A stretch of 64,000 nt of DNA from Alectoria sarmentosa (lineage: Eukaryota; Ascomycota; Lecanoromycetes; Lecanorales; Parmeliaceae): positions 1 through 64,000 of the forward strand of contig WOGZ01000063.1 in the NCBI GenBank assembly GCA_009733775.1, given 5' to 3'. The stretch's first letter is position 1. Each line of letters starts with the position of its first letter. A model generated the notes under the pieces. That model did not search any database, was not told where the DNA came from, and worked only from the letters and a program-made list of their open reading frames with translations. Position numbers and translations under genes: made by a program. Below, one piece after another: positions 11,434-23,698 of the stretch.

Positions 11434-11492
11434 GTATTGAGGTTCGATTCCTAATGGCGCTGGTACAGTGCTGTAGCTGTTTCTTATTTTCT
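11434..11492. repeat. Dispersed repeat, copy B (right part, split by the transposon)
   Basis: 58 of 59 bases match 4351-4409, including the B-box-like GGTTCGATTCC. The rest of the copy lies left of the transposon (about 8775-8797), so the element inserted inside this repeat. It lies 260 bp before the RAD26 start. Confidence 0.75.
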
Positions 11493-11750
11493 ATCGTGCA
11501 CCAAAAGTCCTGGACAGCGCTAGTGGCAGCCCTAATCCTAATCTCGGAAGGCAGCCCCGAGGACCCTAGAATAATCAACTACCTTACCCGAAGCAGCTTC
11601 AAGCGTACAGGCAACTCTTCAGGCGGGGCGTTATCCGAGATCTTGGCGAAGAGGTCTTGGCGTCCAGGACTTTTGGTGCAGACCTCCGTATTCTATTTGA
11701 CTTCCCTTGTCAATGCTCAGAGCTCTCAATGCAGATGTACGACGAGTGTC

Positions 11751-14337
11751 ATGGACGACCAGGCCGGCGAAGATGATGACTACTCTGATGACGATCTAGA
11801 CGCTTTGCCGGACCACGCCTTCCATGAACTGCAAGAAACTGCCATTCAATCCACCCAACCAAGTTTGAACCCACAGGTTCAACTTCCTACCTTAAAGCAT
11901 TCCGCAAGGCTAGCAGGTGGTCTTGGACTACTGTCTGTTGGTGGGCCTAACAGTCATGCTCCTAACCGACATACTTTTCAGGCGCCATCATCTGACTATG
12001 GCGACTTCGATGAGGAGATGTTAGACGGCGAAATCTTTGACGCTGCAGAGGAACCTACTCTAGTAACGAGATGTGAGGCTGATACTGGCGGGAAAGAGCC
12101 TGGGGAGTTAACACAAAGAGAGCAGTGGAGACTGCAGCATTACGGGGCGAACCTACCTAAACCAGGGCCTCTAGAAGAACACCAACGTGTCGATCAGCAT
12201 GGAGACATTGGCGTGCCCTTGTTCAATGATAATTATTCCCGAGGTCTGAACGCTACCAGTCAAGGAGGAAAGGCTGTGGGTTTGGTGAACCAGAATCCTA
12301 CAGGCCTGCCTACACAGGGGAGTGCGGATGTAAACGCTCTTCAGGTCGAAGTCCAGAAGGTGGGCTTGCTCAAGACTCAGTTGGGCAAGGACTGCTTGCT
12401 CATACTTTTAGTCAGCTACTACGTGAACGTGAGGCACTTCAACAGGCCGTTCAAAATGCCAATGCCAATGCCTATTCACAGGCTGGAGAAATTGCTATAG
12501 TGCGAGCCAATGCGACGAAAATTGAAAAGGATTTTGAGAATCGAACGATAGCTTTACAAAGCATGCACGCTGATGAAACAGCACGACAAAAGGTTGAAGT
12601 TGAAAAGGCACTAGCAGAGCTTCAGAAGATTGCTACGGAGAAAAACTTCCTCGAGAACGATCTTGCGGAAGGAACCAAACAAATCAGAAATCTACAGAAA
12701 GCTATTAAGAAAGGAGAAGACAAAGGATCCGAATCCAAGGCTAGGGGCAGAGGTAGTCAGCTCGTAACGCCAAAGAAGAATAAAGCGTTGGCCTATGCAG
12801 ATGGCTTTGACGACGAGGAAATCCAGCCCATGTCGCCTTCCAGACTAGTCATCAGGTCCAAAGCGAATACTCCCAAAGCCGGGGCAAAAAGGAAAAGGAA
12901 GCCCACAGGAGCGAGCCCCGTCAAGCCGTTGGAGCTCACACAACCGACCCAAATCGACTTGTTTGAGGACACGGCTCAACCTCAGAGAGTCGACGACGTT
13001 CCGTCAGCCAATGACTCACTATCACGGCCCGCTCCAATACGGCAGGACCAGAAATTCAAGGTACAAGTTGCGAACACAATGATATTGCCAAGCTAACATT
13101 TACCCTTCAAAGCTTATCCAAAAATTGCTCGACCATCGCTTCACACCTGACGAGCCAAGGACATTCGAGCGTCTGGCAACATTCTCATTCCCGTCAAACC
13201 GAGAGCGAGCTCTCTCCACCGTTCTACTTGATACAATGTCGACCCTTCATTTCGAACCAGACTCTGACAATTTTGCGGCTGCACTTGGTCTGATGATTGT
13301 TACGTTATGGTCGCAATGTATGGAAGAGAAATATGTAAGCGTTTTTCACGTTTCCTGATCCGTCTTCCTTCAGTTCTGACAATCTGGCTCAGCATCAGCC
13401 AGTGCATCTCCTCGTGGATCTGGTCAAATTCATCCTTGTGCTCAATCCAATAAAGACAGCACCGGATCTCACAAATGACCTGATGAGTCTGGTCCAATCA
13501 ACAGCTGATGTAATACTCGTCCCCCGTTGCAAGAAAGAGTCGCCTCGGAAGGACAGGGCAGACATTAGCTGCATCGAATGTCTCCGGGTAATGCAAATGA
13601 TGGCGGACGATTGCTCTTGTGATACAGAGGAGATGGTACGCTTCTGGCGCACCATGCGTTTCGACTTCATAATGATGCTCCTCAACTTCATCAACCCTCT
13701 TGATGAGATCAACATAATGCTCAGCATGCTCCATACAAGCATTCTGGATCAGTCCTTTGCTATGATCATTCCTCCGAATAATGGACAGCAAGACGCATCT
13801 GAAGCTCATATCATTGATAATCTCTCTCATCTACTCATTAATACCCCTCGTACTTCCCCAGGAGAGGGGCCACCCGATGCCGCGGAGCTATGTGAAGTCC
13901 GTATCCATGTCCTTAGCCTGATCGAAGCAATGTGTAATACCCCTCACGGCGGCGAAGCGCTTGCGAAACATCGACTTGTTATCGGCCAACTGGTACGCGT
14001 CATGAACGATGAGCTCGACCGCGTCTACGATTACCATTATGGATATGAGCAGAGGATCAGTCTCGTCAATACCGCCACCCGTCTTCTATACCACCTTACT
14101 TCCAACTACGCACATCTTGTTAATATGCAGGCTCGTCTCTCCGTGGTCCCTGGCGGCGAGAAGAAGTTCCTTATCGCTCTCACCCGTCTCGCATTCAGCG
14201 AGGGCGGCTTCTATGAGCAAGGCATTGAGGATGACGTTGTGGATTGCGCGCACCAGATGCTGGAGGCCAGGGTCAGCCCGGAAGAGGCGGAGCAGCTGGT
14301 TGAAGCATTTTCAAGCGCCCCCGTGAGTAGGAATTAG
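11751..14337 (+). CDS. DNA damage checkpoint protein, ATRIP/Rad26/UvsD family
   Basis: Four exons (11751-12359, 12416-13060, 13113-13334, 13393-14337) give 806 residues. The first ATG in frame outside the repeats is at 11751; the frame stays open upstream into the transposon end, but without a convincing start. The acidic N-terminus (EDDDYSDDDLDALPD, then SSDYGDFDEEMLDGE) and LQHYGA are typical of fungal Rad26. A coiled coil follows (about residues 195-275, LLREREALQQAVQNANANAY onward), then a basic linker (KRKRKPTG) and a long helical C-terminal domain. The protein would partner the ATR/Mec1/UvsB kinase and target it to RPA-coated single-stranded DNA. A donor-like GTGAGT close to the stop (14322) leaves an alternative short C-terminus possible. 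The nearby transposon sits in its upstream region. Confidence 0.82.
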
Positions 14338-14822
14338 TACTAGCCCTCTTTATATTAGGAATTTGTGGTTCTGTAAGTGCACCCGTATTTGGCTTGGCGC
14401 TGGAAACGCATGTACGAGTCGATCATCCGTGGTGGGCTTACTATAGATCATGTGCTATATGTGGATAAGTCCTTGGTCACCTCGAAGAGCGAGGAGCGTA
14501 CAAGAACGCGAGAAGAAAAGTTACTTAGCCGCAGTAGAAAACCAAGTGCCGGTCAGGATCCATTCAATCAATGCGATGCCCAGACAGAACGAGTAGGTGT
14601 GAACCCAATCTGACGGCGTCTGCCCACCCTGCAGCACCAGCAAACTGAACTCTAGCATGATTCTTGGCCGTTTTGGGAGGTCTTTGTTGGCTCTTCGGTT
14701 TGCGAGTTGATATAATTCGGAGGCTTTGGACCCATGTCCAAGCGAGTATCGTAGGGCAGGTTCCATTCAAAGGCAGAAATGCGCTCTAGGAAGGGCCGCG
14801 GAGTGTCGAAACCATCAGACAA
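14338..14822. other. Intergenic region with a weak minus-strand reading frame
   Basis: This 485-bp stretch lies between the 3' ends of RAD26 and MED21. On the minus strand 14766-14521 there is an 81-codon frame from an ATG whose product ends with a hydrophobic, membrane-like segment (SFCLGIALIEWILTGTWF). I do not recognise it and cannot tell whether it is a gene, a MED21 3' UTR feature or chance. Confidence 0.3.
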
Positions 14823-15356
14823 TCATCGCTTTATTCCCCCAATGATCCCATCGACCCTTCCCAGCCAAATCTCCCTGTCCTCCTCGGCCTTCTTTCGTTC
14901 TTCCAATGCTTCCCTAAGCTCCACATCTAGCTCTGCAATCCGCACCTCCTGTTTCTCCTGACTGCTCTCTACACCCGGTAGCACACTGATGAGATACTCA
15001 ATCTGCTTTGTTTTGAGCAGGAGATCTTGGGCCAGTTCTCGCTGGGCGGATGCGAATGTGGAGGGAGTGTCGGGACGTTGTTCTGGCGGGTAAGAGAAGG
15101 ATTCCGGGTGCTCATGGTTGGCATTGGCGTTGGCGTTGGCGTTTGAGTTGCTATTGTTGTGATTGTGTTGAGAGCTAGAAGGAGGTGGGAGTGCGAGGGC
15201 GGAGGAATTGTGGTGAAGGGTCAAATAACGAATGGAGGCATAGAATTGGGTTGCTAACTTTGTGCTGGTCGTCAGTAGTTGTGCTGGAAATCAAACGCAA
15301 GCGGTGTATGATACCTGATCATAGCAGTCTTGAAGCTGCGTGAGGCGGTCTGCCAT
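14823..15356 (-). CDS. MED21: Mediator complex subunit 21 (Srb7)
   Basis: Two exons (15356-15315 and 15257-14823) give 158 residues. The first exon encodes only MADRLTQLQDCYDQ; the second continues LATQFYASIRYLTLHHN, the conserved Med21 start. A low-complexity Asn/Ala/Ser linker (around residues 40-60, with a repeated Asn-Ala stretch) precedes the core FASAQRELAQDLLLKTKQIE and YLISVLPGV, then a coiled coil to the C-terminus. Med21 pairs with Med7 as the hinge of the Mediator middle module and is essential for RNA polymerase II transcription. Length and order of blocks are normal for filamentous fungi. The frame remains open for about 55 codons beyond the stop. Confidence 0.92.
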
Positions 15357-16333
15357 TGTGTTTTTCATTACAAGCTTGATCTCTGTCAGGGTGTTGGTGG
15401 ATTGATCGCAGATGCCAAGAAATCGCATTCTTTTTGAACACGCTAAGTGTTAAAATACAAAAATAACCATTCGCGTCCTCAGGTACAGTAGGTTCTCACC
15501 CGTAGATTAGTTCTTCAAGTCTTTCACGAGGGAGGACTTGGTAGATCAACCACAACTTCGTGAACCTCATGATACCTTCCATATGAACCGAGATACTATC
15601 TTCCACTCTAATCACATGTTCAATCTTCAAATCTTTAAGTGGCGAAATTGGAAATGTAGAATTTCCTCCATGTATACCTGGTTATTTTAAACATATTGTT
15701 ACATGCGCTATGCTTTAAATTGGCTGAGGTTTAGAAGCATCCCCGAGATGACGGCTTGGAGACCGAGGGACTAAGGTTAAATCCCCCCCCCCCAACACCA
15801 AAAGATGTCTTTGACGCCCAAGGCAGTACCGCATTAAAACGACATGATCTCTTCTCTCGTCTCTCGTCCTCGTCCTCGAGCACCAAAAAGACGCTTCAGA
15901 TGTCTGTCAAATGGCCAATTGATATGGTACGGACATGAGGAGGGCGCGTTGAATCATAGAGTCGTTACGATGGAAATGCTATCAAGCCGAGGGGCTAAGC
16001 AAGAGGACGAGGTAGGTGTTGAGGTGTTGAGACTTGAGGGTGAAATCTATCAGGGCGCAGCCAGAATGTGCGAGCAATACAAGCAAAGCCGTTGGACCAT
16101 ATCATTGTAGCGCCCTGAGCATGACTGGATTACGGGAGACTATGCATAGCCTTGGAATGATTGAAACCTTTCTGGCATTCGGATTCTACCTTTCCATCGT
16201 ATCTCCAACACCACGAGCGAAGCTCATGAATCCTCCTTCGCGGTCGCTCGAGTGCTTGATGAAAGTGAGACGGAGAAAGAATGCTTGGCTGTCTCAAAGG
16301 AAGGCCAAGTACTCAAGTCACAGTTGATCCATC
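15357..16333. other. Intergenic region
   Basis: This 977-bp stretch lies between the MED21 start and the phospholipase 3' end. It contains an 11-base C-tract near 15783 and several short unrecognised frames. No gene is supported. Confidence 0.5.
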
Positions 16334-19300
16334 TCATTGAAAGTAGTCTCCACTCTCTCTCAGGTGCCTCTTCCACCGCCGAATCTTCTCCTTCTTCTCC
16401 GCCTCCAGTCTTCTAGCCCTTTTCCTCTCATACACAGCCCTCACAGTCCTCTTCGTTTGGTCTCTGCCAGCTTCAAAGTTAGCTCGTGCGAGGGCGACAA
16501 CCTTGTCGATCTCTTGTGCCGAATATATAAAGTTCCAGGTGGAAAGAAAGGACGACGCGTCTGGATCAACGCCTTCCACCTTGGGATTTGGTAAGAAGGG
16601 AAAATATACAACCGTAATCCCCGCGTTTGGGGCTAGGAGCTTGTCGGCATCAGTCCCAACACGCGTGCTTTGTGGTGGCTCCTCGTCACTTTTGCCTTCC
16701 ACCGTCGTGCCTACCCACACTGAAAGCAGACTCTGAGTCAGCGTTCTTTCCCAGTCTAGAGAATCACCTCAAAGCACAATTCTATAGCATACTTAGAGGG
16801 TAGAGGGATATTGGACTCCCGAACAATGTCTTGGACAATGGCACTTGAGTGCCCGGCACCTGTGAGGAGGTTTACGTACCATTGCAATAGCCCAAGTCAG
16901 TCTCCCCAAGTTTCTCCGTCTCGTGCTTTGCGGTGTCATCTTTAGGATTTTCTTGAGACCTCCCTCTCTTCTTCTCTCGCGTCTCAGCTATTTTACCAGC
17001 AGCTTGTTGAGCCGTCGCTGCATCAGCTGCATCAAGCTCCGTATTTGTTTCATCTTTCGCTCCTGGCCAGCCAGCACCTACAGGCCATCCTCTGACATTT
17101 CGTTGTTTTGCGTAACCCTCGGCAACAGAGAGCCAATTCTCCTGCTTGATATCTGCACTCGCATCGAAGCAAATAATGATGTCGACGTTTCGGTCTCTAC
17201 GGAGTAGCGGATAGAGAGGAAGATTATTGCTCATACCCTGGGATGATAAGTAGTAAGCATATGCACAAAAACTGATCTCATAGGAGATACACGCGTGCAT
17301 CACCAGAGAACATGGTGGTGACTTACAGCATCCATCAGCTCAAGATAATCATCGTTGAATATGCTCTCAGGGCAAGTCGATGGCAGCCGGTCTTCGAGGC
17401 CTCTTGCGAAGTTTGGAATCGTTCCCGGATCAATTGGGTGCAGTTTGATCAAGTCATCGTTCTTCTCCTCAATCAGGGCGTCGATGCCTCTAAAGCCAGC
17501 AAGTCCTTTTAGGACGGGCCGGACCTCTTTATAATAGTGAGCAAGCTGATGGAGATTTAGGAGTCAGCAGTGGCTATCGAAGACGGTGTGAAATCCCCGA
17601 GATCTCCTGAAACGTGTCTCAAAGCTTGAAAGATGGTTCAGCTCAGGGGATCTAGATCAAGAAGTACGTACGGTAGCGCAAAAAGCAGAGCCCCAAATTC
17701 CCATTAGAAAGGGAATGCGAAGCTCTGGAAGTGGAAGCCTATTGTTTTGATTCACACTTCTACCCATTTGGAAGTGACGACCGATGCTCCATGACGGAAT
17801 GCCAGCCTCAAAATCTTCACAAAAAAGCTCGTAAGGGGTAAACTCGAACCACTGGAACCATGCCTCTTGCTTTGCCCTCTCCTTCGCTACGTCCGTTGTC
17901 TCGCCTTTCGCTTTCTCGTCCTCTGTCTTTTGCTCCTCCAAAGGTATCTCGTGCCGAACAGCAGCGTAAATAGGCAATGGGTTTTCACCACTAGAGAGGT
18001 AAACCCGTTGGTTGGAGAGCTTGAGATCTCGATCGTCGACGCTGAGCTCGTCTCGTGGAATCATCAATCGACTCGATAACAGTAGACCGTAAACGTCAAC
18101 GAGACCGAAATCTGCTTGCGGATCCCCTTTGATCCGTTCCACGGAGCCAGCAAGGAGGAATTTGTTTGTGGGAGCTCTCGTAAACAAATCTAGGAAACTG
18201 GGGGGGTATGCGATGTGGACGCCTATGCGTTTCTTTAGATGTTCTATGACTTTGTCGTGTCTACGGCCACCGAGACTCGAATTGTATAAAGTTTGCAGCC
18301 AGCAACTACCGCTGACACCAGCGCTGATGATGTGACATCGGAGTCAGCATGAGCTACTGAAGAGATGATATCCACTCCTAAGACGAGTCTAGGGAGCAAA
18401 ACAAGGAAAAGAAGCCCATCTGATAACACGCATTGGAGTCATGAGACCAGTCTCAGAAGCATAGCTGAGGGGTTACCGCTTTTCCCTGACGCCAAATCAT
18501 GTCTCATGACATAGAACAAAGTCCCGAGTAGGAAGGAATCAATCGGAAAGAACGTACGAGTATGTTGCGCATTCAAAAAGACCTGCCTCCTGTGCCTGTC
18601 ACATAGTCAGTATGGCATATATGCAGGGCCATCATGGGGTCTTTTCTACACTCAAGTATGAGGCTGCCCCAGCAACTAGGGCCCTCAGACCTCCACCTGA
18701 TCCACACACCGCGATGGTAGGCACGTCTTCGGGATCCACATCGGCCTCTGGTATCTCAAGATATTTTGCCAGCGCACGGGTTATGTATCTCTTCCTGCGC
18801 CGGACGAAAGCCAACTCATCAGGACACAAGCCTGTGCCGACTCTTACTCGCGCACTCAGCGCAATCTCGGGATGGATATCTCTGAAAAAACCAGAATCAG
18901 TACCTCTCTTTAAAGGGCAGTTCAAGAATCAGAAGACGTATCTCGGGAGGCATTAAAGGTCTTCGGCCCCCAAAAAATGATGAAAAGGGGAATGATGGAT
19001 CGAAAAGATTACTCACTCATCATGGGCTTCTTGCCAGATCTCCTCGGCGAGTGATCCTCTGGCCATATTCATCTCTCGCTGAAGCTTTGCAACATAATCC
19101 GGGAGATCCTGAGCCCATCGTGGGATGAATCGATCTGTGATGTTGTCTCCGAGGTTTGCCCACTGTGGGAAACTCGACGTTAGCTAAACCCGAGCTATGA
19201 GCGAGATAGGGAGTCTCCCGCAAAACGAGACTAGGAATGGGAGTGCTCTCTGCGCCCCTTCCAAAAGCTAATCAGCGGCTGGATGCCTCCCATTAGCCTT

Positions 19301-20120
19301 TGATATTAAGAGAGCAAGCCTTTTGAAGGAAACTTTGCTCCTTTACCAGATGAAGATGTCTCCGTCCGTATGGAAGAACCTGGGTTCAACATGACTCTTT
19401 TTTCTGAGAGGTGAAGCAGATTCATTAGGCAATCATGGGGGTTTCATTGATTTCTTGTTCTCGGAAGATGTTTTCGCGACTCTGATCAAGGGCATTGATG
19501 AGGGATCAGGTCATGAAAATGTACGAACCTGGACAGATGATAGGGACTTGCGGGCTGTAGCAACATTTACAGAGAAAGATGCCCACGCTGCGCTATCCTC
19601 ATCCTCGAAAAGGGGAACTTGATCGTTCTGGCTTTCTTTCGGAGCTTTGGCATCCTCGTCTTCCTGTCTAGATGATTTCCAGTCAATGTTATTCTCCAAA
19701 TCTCTGAATCCAAGAAGTTGCTAGACAGCCCAACAACAGCCTCTTTCCTCCTTGGCGATATGAATTTCTATGGATACCATGACAGTAAGTAGAAAGGAAT
19801 GAAGTAGCAACTTTGCGCTTTAATGTCGACGAATGATTGTACTGATGGATGTAGAATACACGTATAGACCTCGTCTACGCCTAAAATTGGCCTTTTTTTC
19901 TTGTTTTTTGTGTCTTGTGTAGACAGTCATGGCAAGCAATTGAGTAGACTCACTGTATGGACTTTTTGGGGCTTCTGTTGGAAATGATACTAGGATGAAG
20001 TTTGGGCCATTGTTTAGCACTACCGCCGTCATTATGTCGCACAGCTGGAGGATTAAGGGTGTAGTTGAGTGCGCAAGCAATTGACGTTCCGACAATCAGA
20101 GATGCTATGCGCTGGTTCAT
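16334..20120 (-). CDS. Cytosolic phospholipase A2-type lipase (fungal PlaA-like)
   Basis: Nine exons (20120-19954, 19703-19529, 19162-19017, 18881-18650, 18595-18558, 18323-17672, 17545-17327, 17237-16880, 16719-16334) splice in frame to 790 residues. The group IV PLA2 catalytic core is complete: CGSGGGLRALVAG (oxyanion loop), AGVSGSCW with the Ser nucleophile formed across an intron, and ADFGLVDVYGLLL. The catalytic-Asp region is LELMDAGMSNNLPLYPLLRR, followed by DIIICFDASAD. The C-terminus has STWNFIYSAQEIDKVVALAR. Such enzymes hydrolyse the sn-2 ester of phospholipids. The first exon encodes a hydrophobic segment after a short basic start (MNQRIASLIVGTSIACALNY), possibly a mitochondrial or membrane signal; it is the least certain exon. 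Three introns are unusually long for this locus (250, 366 and 234 nt). It is divergent from EXO70. Confidence 0.85.
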
Positions 20121-20829
20121 CGTCTAAATCCAAGCTCGAATGTCCGTTCATCCTTTTACTTTTACCATCACTTTTCCAGTTTCCATTGCGACAAAGACGA
20201 CAAGATGATAAGACGAGAATACAGGGACACGAGAAGAGAAGACAAGACAAGAAGACAAAATGACAAAAGCACAACAAAAACACTAAGGTATGGTATTGGT
20301 ACCTTAGGTAAGATAAGGTAGGTTGCCAAGCCGCTATGTTTCACGGCCAGGCCAATCATGATTACCTTAGGTAACGTCTCTGGGACTAGCCATGTCGATC
20401 ATCCGAGCTTCGGTACAACATAAAGTACAAAAAGAGGGAGAAAGGGATCAAATCAAAATCAATTGCAGAGGCGGAACTTCCGAATCGTTCAAATCTTCAA
20501 TTCTAACGTTTGTTTCAAAACGTGCGCTATTGTTTTGATTGGGAAAATTCTACAACAATTCGAGCGGACTAGTTGATGGATCGAAAGTTTCGTAATCAAG
20601 GCTTCCCTGGTTGAGTCGCTCAGTTATAAAAGTTGATAGAAAAGAAAATTTGCCAGTCAACCTTTTGAATTTGGGGTGTTGATGACCATAAGGTACATTT
20701 GTATATTCAGAAGAGGCCAGTACTACATAGTACCCTACTCCACCACTCCCACAAGCTAAGCGGCAGTGACATTGACTATTCAAACTATTCGTCTCTGACA
20801 TTCTGCACAAGTCGAAGCGCGAGCGAATC
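20121..20829. promoter_or_regulatory. Divergent promoter region, phospholipase/EXO70
   Basis: This 709-bp stretch between divergent starts contains a cluster of CCTTAGG/TAAGGTA motifs (20283-20375). Adjoining the phospholipase side, 20165-20280 is CT-rich when read toward that gene, as in many fungal 5' regions. No TATA box can be assigned with confidence. Confidence 0.4.
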
Positions 20830-22915
20830 ATGGCAAAGGTTCATAAAGCTGTTTGGGTCGAGGAGAAAGCCGAGGTAGAGGTCCTCCTTGCCCAAAGAGA
20901 TGAGCACGCAAACATGGGTAGAAGGCTCAAGACGCTCCGAGCAAGTGTCGAGGGTGGAGGTCGCACAGTTAGGGACGGCATGGGCCAAGTGCACAGCAAC
21001 ACCAACCAGCACCAGATCAAGATACAAAGTATGTTGTTGCCCGACAGAAAAGTCAGTCAACATGGAGCCTAACGTCCTTTGCAAGACATTGAGAAGCTCA
21101 TCAAGCACATCGACAAGATGCTTGAGCCGGGACAAGACAAAGGAAAGGAGGAAAGGATCATTCGGGCTGGGTGAGTGGGATCTAGTGGACAGTCACTCTG
21201 TCTCTCTACTCATTGAAACCCAGACCGGCCCAAGTCGGATTGACCGAGTACTTGAACTCGCTCAAACGTGTGAATCGAGCTCTCACCGACATGGGCACTA
21301 CAAACATGCGCGCCAATCAACAGGCAATCGGTGACTTCAACGAGCTTTTGGCTGATGGTAGTAAGAAAGTGGAAGAATTATATCGCTCCGTGCTGCTCGA
21401 GCATTCTCAGCCTCTGGAGCCTCTGCACTTTCTCACGAGGGGTAAGCCACGCGTGACGCACGTGCTCCATTCGATGACCTCGAATGCTAATCCACCAAAG
21501 AATTGCCCTTCCCGACATTATCAAATGGGACTGTATCAGAGTTGGAAGCTATGCTCAAATACATATCTTCTCCGAGCGCTCGCAGTACACTTCCCGACGA
21601 GCGAGAGTCACCTTCGGTCAATATCTACTCTGATGTTCGCGGTCCTTACCTCGTCGGTAGCCTTCAAAATCTATCTCTAGCATCCATCAGCACCTCGAAA
21701 AAGAAAACTTCTGATCAACTCTATCGTCAAGGCAGCAATGCCATCAATCAGTATGCCAAAGCGATCGACGGCATTTTCTTTGCCGAATTCCAGAATATTT
21801 CTGCGAGCTTCCCCCGTGATAATTGGACCATGGCATTCGAAATTACTTGCCGCAGAGCCCTCGCCGAGTTTGCCAAAACTCTGCGCGAGCTCAACAAGCA
21901 CATTAAATCCAATCTAACCACGGACTGCTTCCTTGCCTACGAGATCATAGAGGTCGTCACAGACGTAGCACATCATCTCAACTCGAAGACTGGGGAACCC
22001 TTGCCTTTTGGGGATGCCCTGAAGCCAGTCCGGGAAATTGCGAAAATTTCGCTTACCGAGCTGCTCGAAGACCAGCGACGCCGCATCATGTCCCTGGCTA
22101 TTTTGCCTGCAGATGGCTCGGCCATACCCTTCACCTCCGAAACGATGACACGCCTCCAGACCCTTACCGCCTATCCAAAATCGCTCTCGTCGATTCTGGC
22201 CTCTATAGGTGACGGGAACTGGACTCAGTCGGCGTCAGCTAATCGTTCCAACAATTCCTCCACCTCTTTGCCTTCGCTCAAGTCCCTAGACGTCGGCGCA
22301 GACGGCGCCCAATTGCTTACACATTACGTTCTCGACACCCTTGAGGCACACCTGACCGCCGTCGAATCACGTGCCCGTATCCTTCTTAAATCCAAAGCTG
22401 TTCATGGCGTTTTCATCTCCAACACTGTCGCTCTGATCGATCGCATGATCCGCTCCTCTGATCTTTCCTCTCTTATCGGCGCCAACCCAGGCGCTCAATC
22501 CAAGATCGACACGTGGCGCAGGAAAGGCGTCTCCACGTACATGGACGCCTGGCGTGAGCCGTCATCGGCACTCTTAGACTCCACTCGCACCAATGCCTCA
22601 GGAGCCCGGCCACATTCCGGCACCTCTCTCTCCTCAGCTGAGGTGGTCAAATCTCTCGGCAGCAAAGAAAAAGATGCGATCAAAGAGAAATTCAAACTCT
22701 TCAACATTTCCTTTGACGAATGCGTGAAGCGGCATAAGGAGTTGAGTCCCGGCATGGAGAGAGAGGTAAAGAGTGAGTTGAGCAGGGAAGTGGGGCATCA
22801 GGTGGAGCCACTTTATGCACGCTTTTACGATCGTTATGAGGCACTGGATAAGGGGAAGGGCAAGTATGTGAAGTATGACAAGGGCTCGCTGGCTGCAGCG
22901 CTGGCATTGCTCTGA
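20830..22915 (+). CDS. EXO70: Exocyst complex subunit Exo70
   Basis: Four exons (20830-21028, 21086-21170, 21224-21441, 21501-22915) give 638 residues. The N-terminus (MAKVHKAVWVEEKAEVEVLL) forms coiled-coil helices and has the family segment LTEYLNSLKRVNRALTDM. The C-terminal Exo70 domain includes SASFPRDNWTMAFEITCRRA, LLTHYVLDTLEAHLTAVE, IDTWRRKG and the closing YARFYDRYE...KYVKYDKGSLAAAL block, which is basic and in family members binds PI(4,5)P2. Exo70 tethers secretory vesicles at sites of polarised growth such as hyphal tips. Length is normal and I see no breaks. It converges on the SNF2 gene. Confidence 0.93.
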
Positions 22916-23698
22916 GGGCAGACTGGAGGACGCGTTTTGTACGATGCTGCCACTGCAGAGACAAATCTCGCGTTGAGATAAAAGTAGGCTGATCCATGAG
23001 GCGAATTGCCCGTGTGTGGTTAATGATTTAGAGCATAGCGGCGATACCCTATTCGTAAGCACTCAAGAGGTCCTTTTCTTCCTTTGCGAGCGCAGAGCTT
23101 CTTCCTACCGAGGGAGGCGTTTCGACTTTTGGGATAGCGCAGGTACCTTTTGAGCAGTCCTGCATGTTGGTCAGTCACATGCTCCTGTAGTCAATACTAT
23201 ATGCATGGCACTTTGAGCGCTAAATCCATTTGCATCTGGAGACTTCAAGATTAATAATTCACTATCTGCTGCAATGGGGTATCAAATCTATGGCTTGCCA
23301 ACGCCTTTGTCTTGAGAAAGTCGATCAGATAATGCCTCCGTTCAAGTATGACCCAACTCCAATTTCCGACTCCATTCCGCTCTGAACTATGCGAGTACCA
23401 TCATCTGTTGACCAGACGTCTTGGGAAGTCGAAGGGCTTGATCGAGAAGCTTAAAAGCGAGGAGGATGGCAAGCACATTGATGTATGATTAATATCGTCA
23501 TACGAAACTGATAGTGGAAGTGCGAGAGACCACTAGCTTAAGGCAGGCAAGATCAAAAGTAGAGCAGTTTTGCTGCTCGACGATCTGCTGACGGTGTCAT
23601 ATGGCTGGCTAGCGATTTTGCTGCTGATATCCGCAATAGCTCCTAGTCATACATTTCGAACAGCAAGTAGAGATAGCGTAAATCCCGAGAAATATTCT
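22916..23698. other. Convergent intergenic region
   Basis: This 783-bp stretch lies between the EXO70 and SNF2-gene 3' ends. Only short unrecognised frames are present; no RNA gene or repeat seen. Confidence 0.5.

Larger units (their letters stand above)
8798..11434. mobile_element. DNA transposon with 104-bp inverted repeats and 8-bp target duplication, RIP-degraded
   Basis: The element spans 8806-11426 (2,621 bp). Its terminal inverted repeats (8806-8909 and 11323-11426) are both 104 bp and differ at about five positions, all transitions. It is flanked by the direct repeat TTTAATGG (8798-8805 and 11427-11434), the 8-bp target duplication expected of hAT and a few other superfamilies. The interior is extremely AT-rich with surviving CpG, and no transposase can be read; the longest open stretches are low-complexity peptides. 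A subterminal hairpin (CCTCGCG/CGCGAGG, 8921-8944) lies inside the left end. The superfamily cannot be fixed: long, iteron-bearing termini starting GGCAGCC are not typical of classical hAT elements. It is probably dead, either a RIP-inactivated autonomous copy or a non-autonomous derivative. Confidence 0.85.

Noticed and set aside
11418..11750. In-frame N-terminal extension of the ATRIP-like protein starting inside the transposon end
   Set aside because: It would translate the transposon terminus and the dispersed repeat; the family-like sequence begins at the ATG at 11751.
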